From Candidatus Bathyarchaeota archaeon (GTDB taxonomy: Archaea; Thermoproteota; Bathyarchaeia; TCS64): DNA of 9,800 nucleotides. The notes beneath the pieces were generated by a model that searched no databases, was not told where the DNA came from, and worked only from the letters and a program-made list of their open reading frames with translations. Below, piece by piece: positions 1-5,713 of the stretch (positions within the stretch are counted from its first letter, which is position 1; each line of letters starts with the position of its first letter). Made by a program: the position numbers and the translations under genes. The DNA lies in contig CALGBN010000023.1 in NCBI GenBank assembly GCA_937877765.1, positions 1 to 9,800 of the forward strand, in the 5' to 3' direction.

Positions 1-46
1 AGATGTAGAGAGGTCTCGTGGGCTCGGAGATGTGTATAAGAGACAG
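1..46 (+). other. Residual Illumina/Nextera library adapter (artefact)
   Basis: Bases 13-46 match the Nextera Read 2 transposon adapter exactly: GTCTCGTGGGCTCGG followed by the Tn5 mosaic end AGATGTGTATAAGAGACAG. Bases 5-12 (GTAGAGAG) match what I recall as Nextera i7 index N707 in adapter orientation, and bases 1-4 (AGAT) match the end of the P7 oligo. This is therefore untrimmed library sequence at a contig end. Translated from the GTG at 32 it gives the familiar false N-terminus MYKRQ. Real sequence begins at 47. Confidence 0.98.
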
Positions 47-772
47 GATAATATAGAGACCAAAGTAATCCACGGTTCAAGCATATTCACATCCATCACA
101 GACACAGGGCTCAGCATATACAAGTTCGGAAAAACCGTGACAATACCCTTACCCGAAAAAGGACCAGTAGACACCGCCATCCGCACCATCAAAGAAAACT
201 ATGAACACGGACTCCACACACTGATCCTACTTGACCTCAACATGGCGGAGGAAAAATACCTCACCATACCCCACGCCATAAAACGCCTCATAGACACAGG
301 AGAGTTCAACCCAGAAACACTACTAGTAGGAGCAGCCCGCCTAGGAAGCAGGTTCCCCGCCATCAAAGCAGACACAGCAAAAGAGCTACTACACCATGAC
401 TTCGGAGAGCCACCCCACACCATAATCGCCCCCGGAAAACTCCACTTCATGGAAGAAGAAGCACTAGAAGCCCTAGCAGACTGCCCAAGAAAAGTGATCC
501 AGAACCATAAACCAGTGGGCGAGACCGATAGATTGATCACAAAATACTCTGTTGGCTGCAGAAAAGTACTGGACGAGCTTAAAGCAAGAAATTTACCAGT
601 TGAGATCACATCTGAGCAGCTAGAGGAGCTTCTAAAGCACACAGAGAACTATCTCTATGACTCCGAGTATTACAGAGTAGACAAGAAAGCCACAGCATTA
701 ACATGCGTAGCATACGCGGAGGGCATACTGGACGCATTAAAACTGTTAGGCATCGTTGATTTTGAGTGGTAA
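47..772 (+). CDS. dphB: Diphthine synthase (C-terminal part) fused to a DUF357 domain; 5' truncated
   Basis: The first ~155 encoded residues match the C-terminal 60% of archaeal diphthine synthase, an S-adenosylmethionine-dependent enzyme that methylates the modified histidine of elongation factor 2 on the way to diphthamide. Recognisable family segments are VIHGSSIFTSI, the GLSIYKFGKTV stretch, GLHTLILLDL, LLVGAARLGS and DFGEPPHTIIAPGKLH. About 105 N-terminal residues are missing because the contig ends in adapter. The frame stays open from 32, but residues from 32-46 are adapter-encoded and must be dropped. DphB usually ends just after the 'PRKVI' region. Here the frame continues for ~85 residues resembling the archaeal DUF357 helical domain, ending in a typical helix (VAYAEGILDALKLLG). 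No stop or start separates the two, so I read it as a fusion. The stop is TAA. ribL follows 97 bases downstream. Confidence 0.9.
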   Translation, partial: DNIETKVIHGSSIFTSITDTGLSIYKFGKTVTIPLPEKGPVDTAIRTIKENYEHGLHTLILLDLNMAEEKYLTIPHAIKRLIDTGEFNPETLLVGAARLGSRFPAIKADTAKELLHHDFGEPPHTIIAPGKLHFMEEEALEALADCPRKVIQNHKPVGETDRLITKYSVGCRKVLDELKARNLPVEITSEQLEELLKHTENYLYDSEYYRVDKKATALTCVAYAEGILDALKLLGIVDFEW

Positions 773-790
773 CACCCACAACAACAAGCG

Positions 791-845
791 TATAATTCAT
801 CCACCAAACAACCAAGTCTGCTAAACCACGCGGTAAACCTTTTAG
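791..845 (+). promoter_or_regulatory. Candidate ribL promoter elements
   Basis: The 97-base gap after the dphB fusion has two TATA-like boxes. TATAATTC (791-798) would give a leader of ~50 bases. TTTTAG (840-845) is weaker but sits ~27 bases before the ribL ATG at 870, which fits a leaderless start. No good Shine-Dalgarno is present before the ATG. A separate ribL promoter is likely; which box is used is not certain. Confidence 0.4.
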
Positions 846-869
846 GGCATACTGGGCTTCGATGGGTAG

Positions 870-1316
870 ATGACAACAGTACTCGCTGCAGGAGTCTTCG
901 ACTTACTCCACTATGGACATATACGGTATCTTGAGGAAGCGAAAAAAATTGGCGGAGAAAACGCCAAACTAGTAGTAATTGTAGCCCGAGACGAGACAGT
1001 ACGCAGCCTCAAAGGCAGTGACCCCATCATCCCCGAGGACCAGCGACGAGCTGTAATCGAGGCCTTAAAGGTAGTCGATGAGGTCTTGCTGGGTTTCGAG
1101 AACATGGACCTAGCCCGTGTATTGTTGCAGGTTAAACCGGATATAGTCGTGGTTGGTCACGATCAAGAAGCCATCAAGGCACAGGTCGAGAAGATAAACA
1201 AGGCACGCGAGATGAACATCAAGATAGTTCAGATAAAGCAGTTCGGTGAGGATGACCTCAACAGTAGTAGCAAGATTAAGAGTCGGATCGTCGAAGGGGC
1301 AAGAAAGAAACTTTAA
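870..1316 (+). CDS. ribL: FAD synthase (FMN adenylyltransferase), archaeal RibL family
   Basis: A 148-residue cytoplasmic nucleotidyltransferase. Archaeal RibL transfers AMP to FMN to make FAD. The N-terminus has the Rossmann-fold signature GVFDLLHYGH, with the nucleotide-binding HxGH motif at H14-Y-G-H17. Next comes the family block IVARDETVRSLKG (about residues 37-49), then PIIPEDQRR (about 52-60), and a C-terminal SSSKI motif corresponding to the family's SSxxI/R nucleotide-binding segment. Length agrees with RibL of methanogens. The start is the ATG at 870. The last 41 bases overlap the antisense 3' end of rbkR, which encodes the preceding step (riboflavin to FMN), so the two FAD-pathway genes converge. 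Related cytidylyltransferase-like enzymes (e.g. glycerol-3-phosphate cytidylyltransferase) share the fold, but the combination of motifs and the neighbour favour RibL. Confidence 0.93.
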   Translation: MTTVLAAGVFDLLHYGHIRYLEEAKKIGGENAKLVVIVARDETVRSLKGSDPIIPEDQRRAVIEALKVVDEVLLGFENMDLARVLLQVKPDIVVVGHDQEAIKAQVEKINKAREMNIKIVQIKQFGEDDLNSSSKIKSRIVEGARKKL

Positions 1317-1983
1317 CCTTATCCCCATCAGCTAGCTCCAGTTTTCGTCGCAGATAATAGGGCGAGATAATCTCCATCACCCCATAATCGTGGATGCTAC
1401 GTTCAGCTACTATTAACGCGCCCTCAAGTTCATCGTTTACCATACAGGGGAAACAGTGAGCAGCCCCAAAGCTTCTTTCGCCGTCCTTGAAGCCCTCAAG
1501 TCTGATGTACTCGCCTCTTTCGAGTTTTCTACGTCGATCAAAGTCTTCCTCGTTGATCCTGACGTTGAGGGTTCCGGGGAACGGCTCAAAACCAAGATGA
1601 TCAACGATCTGGTTATGGTAGCCTTCCTTGCTGATGTAGTAGGCACCCTCGAACAAGCCGCTTATCACCTCGCCCTCAAACTCGATGGTCTGGGCTTCCT
1701 TGCCCTCCAGATACCATTTCAGCTCATTTAAAACAAGATCTAACTCCGCTTGTCCATGCCCAGTAATCTTGATCTTGCTTCCCTCGGGGCTGATAGAGCG
1801 CTCGATCATGTTCTCTGATTCAAGCAACTGAAGATGTCGGCTGGCGCTCTGCTGGCTTCCCCCCATTTCCTCGCTTAGCTGTGTTGTGCTGATCTTGATA
1901 GCGGTCTTTGTGGCTCCTAGACGCATCAATGTGTATAATGTGAACCATAGATGGGGCTTGATCTGGACTGTCAACTCGGTCAA
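1276..1983 (-). CDS. rbkR: Bifunctional winged-helix regulator / CTP-dependent riboflavin kinase (RbkR)
   Basis: 235 residues in two parts. Residues ~1-90 form a winged helix-turn-helix (ISTTQLSEEMGGSQQSASRH as the HTH, then an ENMIERSISPEGSKIKIT wing). Residues ~100-232 are the archaeal CTP-dependent riboflavin kinase (formerly DUF120), with GLFEGAYYIS, the FPGTLNV loop, and EIISPYYLRRKLELADGD near the end. The kinase converts riboflavin to FMN using CTP. In archaea this two-domain form is known as RbkR, which also represses riboflavin genes and uses CTP/FMN state as its signal. The start is probably the TTG at 1983 (a TGA lies two codons upstream in frame), with a second TTG at 1974 possible. 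An ATG at 1987 is out of frame. A TATA box at 2004-2010 places transcription start near 1980-1984, so the mRNA may be leaderless. The 3' end overlaps ribL by 41 bp. Confidence 0.93.
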   Translation of the reverse strand: MTELTVQIKPHLWFTLYTLMRLGATKTAIKISTTQLSEEMGGSQQSASRHLQLLESENMIERSISPEGSKIKITGHGQAELDLVLNELKWYLEGKEAQTIEFEGEVISGLFEGAYYISKEGYHNQIVDHLGFEPFPGTLNVRINEEDFDRRRKLERGEYIRLEGFKDGERSFGAAHCFPCMVNDELEGALIVAERSIHDYGVMEIISPYYLRRKLELADGDKVKVSFLPLRRSDS

Positions 1984-2001
1984 CCATCAAGCTAAAAACT
2001 G

Positions 2002-2013
2002 GTATATAATATT
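2002..2013 (-). promoter_or_regulatory. TATA box of rbkR
   Basis: On the minus strand this reads AATATTATATAC, preceded by CCCAAAAAA. Its centre lies ~24-27 bases before the TTG start at 1983, the usual archaeal spacing for a leaderless transcript. It lies within the 48-base gap between rtcB and rbkR, which suggests rbkR is transcribed separately from rtcB. Confidence 0.6.
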
Positions 2014-2024
2014 TTTTGGGTAAG

Positions 2025-2034
2025 GAAAAAATTA
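2025..2034 (-). terminator. Candidate T-tract terminator of rtcB
   Basis: Right after the rtcB TAA the minus strand reads TTTTTTC. Archaeal RNA polymerase can terminate at short T-tracts without a hairpin, and the rbkR promoter follows at once. The site is plausible but short. Confidence 0.35.
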
Positions 2035-3489
2035 GCCCTTCGCAACCGCGATAGGCACACTCATCATAACCTTCTCAGCTAAACCAACATCATGACTCAC
2101 CTGAGCAACCCTGTGAACATCCTTGTAGCTATCAGGGCTCTCCTCCTCAACGATCCTGCCACTGGCTGCCTTTACGACAATTCCCTTGTTCTTCAGGTCG
2201 TTAATGATGTGACGTGCATTGAATCTTCTTCGTGCACCTGATCTGCTGATAACTCTTCCTGCTCCGTGGGCTGTGCTCGCGAAGCTAAGTTCCTCGCCTT
2301 TCTCTGTTCCCTTCAAGAGATAGCTTGCGGTTCCCATGGTGCCAACTAGTAATACTGGTTGTCCAATGGCTTTGTAGTCAGGGGGAAGGTCTTTTCTTCC
2401 GGGTCCAAAGGCTCTTGCGGCTCCCTTGCGGTGAACTACTGCTTCCACCCGTTTACCGTCCACGGTGTGCTCCTCTTTCTTGGCAGTGTTATGGGTCATA
2501 CCGTAGACAAGGTCCATTCCCATGTCCTCTGCGCTCTGTTTGAAGATATGTTCGAAGGCTTTGCGTACTTGATGCATGATTATGTGGCGATTGATGAACG
2601 CCCAGTTGATGGCACAACTCATCGCCTCATAATAATCCTGAGCCTCACGGCTCTTCAGAGGCGCACAAGCTAGTTCTCGTGCCGGTAATCTGATCTTGTA
2701 TTTGCGTGTGGCTTCTTCCATTACCCTGATGTAGTCAGTGGCGATCTGGTGTCCAAAGCCCCTGCTTCCTGTGTGAACCCACACTATAACTTGGTCTGGG
2801 TCGGTTATTCCATAGATTTTCGCTGCCTTTTGGTCGAATATCTCGGATACCCGTGCGATTTCTAGGAAATGGTTTCCTGCGCCTAGTGTACCCAGCTGTG
2901 AGGCTCCTCGTTTGAGAGCTCGTTGACTGACCTTATCCGGGTTGGCTTCCTTCATGCAGCCACCTTCCTCGCTATGGCTGAAATCTCGGTCCCAACCATA
3001 GCCCTTGTCTACAGCCCACTGGATTCCCTCAGAGACTGCTCTTGATAACTCAGTGGTGCTTAGACGCATCTTGCTTCCTACGCCTACGCCGCATGGTACG
3101 AGCTTGAATATCTCGTTGATGAGTTGTTCTTTGACTGGCTCTACTTCCTTGTAGGTGAGATCGGTTCTCATCAATCTGACGCCGCAGTTGATATCATAAC
3201 CTACACCTCCGGGTGTTATGATGCCTTCTTCTGCGTCAAAGGCACCAACGCCTCCAATAGGGAAACCGTATCCTTGGTGCCCGTCTGGTAATGTAATGCT
3301 ATATTTTAGTAAGCCTGGGAGTTGTGCGATGTTGACTGCCTGTGTTAGGGTCTCGTCTCCTTTCATCGCTTCGAGTAGCTGTTGATCAGCGTAGATCCTC
3401 GCGGGTACCCTCATGTATTTGCTGAATGCTATGGGTACCTCCCAGATATTGTCCGTTATTTTATCTAGGGGAAATTGCATTGTTCTCAT
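2032..3489 (-). CDS. rtcB: RNA ligase RtcB (3'-phosphate/5'-OH tRNA-splicing ligase)
   Basis: 485 residues, full length for the family. RtcB joins 2',3'-cyclic phosphate or 3'-phosphate ends to 5'-OH ends using GTP and Mn2+, and seals tRNA exons after intron removal in archaea. All key residues can be read: D99 and C102 in GVGYDINCGVR, H207 in GAGNHFLE, H239 in WVHTGSRGFGHQ, H333 in THNTA, and the guanylylated histidine H408 in STAHGAGR. The sequence shows no intein at these sites, unlike some Pyrococcus homologues. The ATG at 3489 gives MRTMQF; the ATG at 3480 (residue 4) aligns better with typical RtcB starts, so the true N-terminus may be three residues shorter. The gene is divergent from a winged-helix regulator, with a 51-base shared promoter. 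No archease (RtcB activator) gene is in the window. Confidence 0.98.
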   Translation of the reverse strand: MRTMQFPLDKITDNIWEVPIAFSKYMRVPARIYADQQLLEAMKGDETLTQAVNIAQLPGLLKYSITLPDGHQGYGFPIGGVGAFDAEEGIITPGGVGYDINCGVRLMRTDLTYKEVEPVKEQLINEIFKLVPCGVGVGSKMRLSTTELSRAVSEGIQWAVDKGYGWDRDFSHSEEGGCMKEANPDKVSQRALKRGASQLGTLGAGNHFLEIARVSEIFDQKAAKIYGITDPDQVIVWVHTGSRGFGHQIATDYIRVMEEATRKYKIRLPARELACAPLKSREAQDYYEAMSCAINWAFINRHIIMHQVRKAFEHIFKQSAEDMGMDLVYGMTHNTAKKEEHTVDGKRVEAVVHRKGAARAFGPGRKDLPPDYKAIGQPVLLVGTMGTASYLLKGTEKGEELSFASTAHGAGRVISRSGARRRFNARHIINDLKNKGIVVKAASGRIVEEESPDSYKDVHRVAQVSHDVGLAEKVMMSVPIAVAKG

Positions 3490-3500
3490 CTTCTTTCGTT

Positions 3501-3513
3501 TTAGTTAAACTAA
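3501..3513. promoter_or_regulatory. Perfect inverted repeat in the rtcB/regulator divergent promoter (site 1)
   Basis: TTAGTT-A-AACTAA has 6-bp arms around one central base, 12-24 bases upstream of the rtcB ATG. It abuts a TATA-like element (minus-strand CTTATTA, 3511-3517) whose position fits transcription of rtcB from near its ATG. It may be an operator or part of an AT-rich bidirectional promoter. Confidence 0.4.
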
Positions 3514-3521
3514 TAAGGGTT

Positions 3522-3541
3522 TATTGGTCTCTACACCAATA
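3522..3541. promoter_or_regulatory. Perfect inverted repeat overlapping the start of the winged-helix gene (site 2)
   Basis: TATTGGT-CTCTAC-ACCAATA has 7-bp arms and a 6-bp spacer, and its last base is the A of the ATG at 3541. The centre-to-centre distance from site 1 is ~25 bp. A palindrome covering the start of a DNA-binding protein's own gene is a common layout for autorepression. The role is inferred; the symmetry is seen. Confidence 0.5.
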
Positions 3542-4005
3542 TGGAGTGGCGTGTAGTAAAGAGCATACCCATGCACCAAGTACAAACCCGCATGGCAATA
3601 CTCAGGGAAAAATACGGAAGCCTCAGCCACCTGCATGAGGAGTTCACAAAAGGCAGAATGCCCCCAGGCGTCTTTGATGAATACATCGACTGGACAAACA
3701 TGGACCACGCCCTAAGAGCCTATCAGGAGGGCGAAGACTTTGAGTACCTCGCGGAGGAGAATCTAATCCTTGGTGAGGCTGAGTATATGCTGTTGACCGC
3801 TAAGCGGCTTGAGTTGCTCGATTTTCTAGGCGCTGAGCCTGTTTTGAGTATCAATGATCTCGCTGAGAAGTTGGGTAGGAACGTGAAGAACGTCTATAAT
3901 GATTTGAAGATTCTTGAACGCCTTGGGTTTGTTGCTTTGCGTAAGGAAGGACGTAGCTTGGTTCCTGAGCAGATTGTTTATGAGATTAACATCCTGCTTG
4001 GCTGA
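3541..4005 (+). CDS. Winged-helix transcriptional regulator (HVO_A0114/MarR-like)
   Basis: 154 residues, no signal peptide or membrane segment. Residues ~80-154 form a winged helix-turn-helix: TAKRLELLDFLG (helix 1), VLSINDLAEKLG (helix 2), RNVKNVYNDLKILERLGFV (recognition helix) and a wing at LRKEGRSLVPE. The 'NVKNVYNDLKILE' recognition helix resembles the haloarchaeal HVO_A0114-type DNA-binding family. Residues 12-75 (REKYGSLSHLHEEF, then VFDEYIDWTNM) look like the N-terminal part that often precedes this domain and may mediate dimerisation or partner contact; its role is unknown. The ATG at 3541 overlaps a perfect palindrome, suggesting autoregulation. An in-frame Met at residue 11 is an alternative start. 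It lies divergent to rtcB and 44 bases before the amidohydrolase on the same strand, so either could be its target. Third codon positions switch from A/C-rich to G/T-rich about halfway. Confidence 0.82.
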   Translation: MEWRVVKSIPMHQVQTRMAILREKYGSLSHLHEEFTKGRMPPGVFDEYIDWTNMDHALRAYQEGEDFEYLAEENLILGEAEYMLLTAKRLELLDFLGAEPVLSINDLAEKLGRNVKNVYNDLKILERLGFVALRKEGRSLVPEQIVYEINILLG

Positions 4006-4013
4006 AGTCAAAT

Positions 4014-4046
4014 ATTATATCCCCAAACGCGATATTTCTGGGGATA
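4014..4046 (+). promoter_or_regulatory. Amidohydrolase promoter: TATA box under an 8-bp-arm inverted repeat
   Basis: The TATA-like ATTATATC lies at 4014-4021. The arms TATCCCCA (4018-4025) and TGGGGATA (4039-4046) are perfect reverse complements around a 13-bp spacer. The left arm overlaps the TATA box; the right arm falls on the predicted start site (~4042) and ends three bases before the ATG at 4050. This geometry suits a repressor operator, though the same sequence could form an RNA hairpin if transcription began upstream. Confidence 0.5.
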
Positions 4047-4049
4047 AAT

Positions 4050-5687
4050 ATGTCTACACCAAAGCCATGTATGGCTGATCTTGCACTAATAAACGGCAAG
4101 ATCATCACAGTGGACGAGAAATTCTCCATAGCAGAAGCCGTCTCAGTAAAAGACGGAAAGATTCAGCATGTTGGCACAACCGAGGAAGTAAAGAAACTCA
4201 CCGGACCAAAAACCAAGGTAGTGGACCTTGAAGGCAAGACAGTTATGCCGGGTCTATTTGATAGCCATCTTCACGTCACGGGAACAGGCTCAGCGCTAAT
4301 GATGATCAACTGCAGAACACCCCCAATGCACAGCATTGAGGACATGAAGAAAGCAGTAGCAGAAAAAGTGAAAGAGGCAAAGCCGGGTGAATGGATTCTT
4401 GGCAGAGGCTGGGATCAGGCTAAGCTGGCTGAGAAACGTAACCCCTCAAGGTGGGACCTTGACGAGGTTGCTCCAGATAACCCGGTCACATTGACGAGGA
4501 CCTGTGGTCATCTGCTTGTTGCAAACAGTAAGGCGCTTGAGATAGCGGGTATCACTAAGGATACGCCTCAGCCTATCGGCGGTCAGATTGTCAAGAACGC
4601 TGATGGTGAACCTACGGGTATGCTTGAAGAGACTCCAGCGATGGTTCTCGTTAGGAAGCATATTCCAGAGGATGGTATTCCAGAGTTTATGGAGCAGATC
4701 AAAGCTGCTTTCAAGGCTTTCAACGAGGTTGGTATTACAAGCGTCATTGATGCAGGAACCTCCGAGGATCAGATGGTTGCTTATCAGCGGCTTAAGGACC
4801 AAGGACTGGTTACTGTACGTACCAATATGATGCTACGAGCCATCAACGGTGATGAGCCCATAGAGTCAAGTTTGAAACGCATCGATAACTTCCCAATGAT
4901 CAGCGGATACGGCGATGATCTGTTGAAGCTACAGGGATTGAAGATTCTCATTGACGGAGGAATCGGTGGAAGAACAGCTCTACTCAGAGAGCACTATGAG
5001 GATGATCCTGATGACTTTGGCTTGTTGACGGTTCCAGAGGATAAACTTCAGAAGCTTGTTGATGCCGCGAATAGACGTGGTATGCTTTGTGGTATTCACT
5101 GTTGTGGCGGTAAGGCAATGGATATCGTCATTGATACCTATAAGAAGACCAACAAGATCAAGCCCATAAAGGGAAGAGGATTCTACCTCATACACGCATA
5201 CCAGCCAAGCGAACAGAACTTTAAAGACTGTATCGAATATGGCATCAACGTGGCGAGTCAGCCAGACTTCCTCTACTATCTGGGTGACAGCTACATCAAC
5301 TCAGTCGGCTTAGAGCGATGCAAGTGGCTCAAACCCCACAGAGCTTGGTTAGACCACGGAATCATGACCGCAGCAGGCACAGATAGCCCAGTAACGCCCT
5401 ACCCACCGTTCCCATGTCTATGGGCATCAGTAGCACGTAAGACCGAGATCGGTAAGGTGTGTCTAGGCGAGGATCAGAGGGTTACCAGAGAGGAGGCGAT
5501 CAGAATGTACACCATCAACGGTGCTCATCTGACCTTTGAGACGGACATCAAGGGAAGCCTTGAGACGGGTAAACTCGCTGACATGATTATACTGGATCGG
5601 GATATACTGACCTGTCCAGAGGATGACATCAAGGACACAGTCGTGCTTGAGACGATCCTAGGCGGAGAAACCGTTTACAAGAAATAG
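4050..5687 (+). CDS. Metal-dependent amidohydrolase, YtcJ / N-substituted formamide deformylase-like (COG1574)
   Basis: 545 residues, cytoplasmic. The N-terminal beta-sandwich strand (ADLALINGKIITVD) leads into the TIM-barrel amidohydrolase domain. Expected metal-site elements are present: DSHLH (H73, H75), GLKILIDGGIGGRTALL with K298 as the candidate bridging lysine, GIHCCGG (H350), LIHAY (H382) and GTDSPV (D445). The 'GRGWDQAKL' and 'GHLLVANSKAL' segments are typical of the YtcJ/NfdA group. The C-terminus closes the sandwich with GSLETGKLADMIILDRD. Members hydrolyse amide or formamide C-N bonds; the substrate cannot be read from sequence. The ATG at 4050 sits just after the predicted transcription start; Met8 (4071, MADLALINGKI) matches the usual family start and is an alternative. 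It is convergent with a nitrilase-like amidase, which may act on related amides. Blocks of A/C-ending and G/T-ending codons alternate along the gene. Confidence 0.9.
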   Translation: MSTPKPCMADLALINGKIITVDEKFSIAEAVSVKDGKIQHVGTTEEVKKLTGPKTKVVDLEGKTVMPGLFDSHLHVTGTGSALMMINCRTPPMHSIEDMKKAVAEKVKEAKPGEWILGRGWDQAKLAEKRNPSRWDLDEVAPDNPVTLTRTCGHLLVANSKALEIAGITKDTPQPIGGQIVKNADGEPTGMLEETPAMVLVRKHIPEDGIPEFMEQIKAAFKAFNEVGITSVIDAGTSEDQMVAYQRLKDQGLVTVRTNMMLRAINGDEPIESSLKRIDNFPMISGYGDDLLKLQGLKILIDGGIGGRTALLREHYEDDPDDFGLLTVPEDKLQKLVDAANRRGMLCGIHCCGGKAMDIVIDTYKKTNKIKPIKGRGFYLIHAYQPSEQNFKDCIEYGINVASQPDFLYYLGDSYINSVGLERCKWLKPHRAWLDHGIMTAAGTDSPVTPYPPFPCLWASVARKTEIGKVCLGEDQRVTREEAIRMYTINGAHLTFETDIKGSLETGKLADMIILDRDILTCPEDDIKDTVVLETILGGETVYKK

Positions 5688-5713
5688 GTGAGTTACTCAC
5701 CCTATTATTTTTT
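5682..5713. terminator. Shared hairpin between convergent amidohydrolase and nitrilase genes, with T-tract
   Basis: GGTGAG (5687-5692), loop TTA, CTCACC (5696-5701) is a perfect stem, extended by AATA on the left and TATT on the right with one bulged C. On the plus strand a run of six T follows (5708-5713). The stops of the two genes are only 17 bases apart, so the hairpin lies in both 3' ends. It probably acts as a terminator or an mRNA 3'-end stabiliser. Confidence 0.6.

Noticed and set aside
1..46. Tn5-like mobile element end
   Set aside because: The mosaic-end sequence is directly joined to a Read 2 primer site and an index, which identifies it as a library adapter.
2359..2673. Plus-strand open frame inside rtcB
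   Set aside because: rtcB has all catalytic residues intact on the other strand; this frame is its complement and has no domain.
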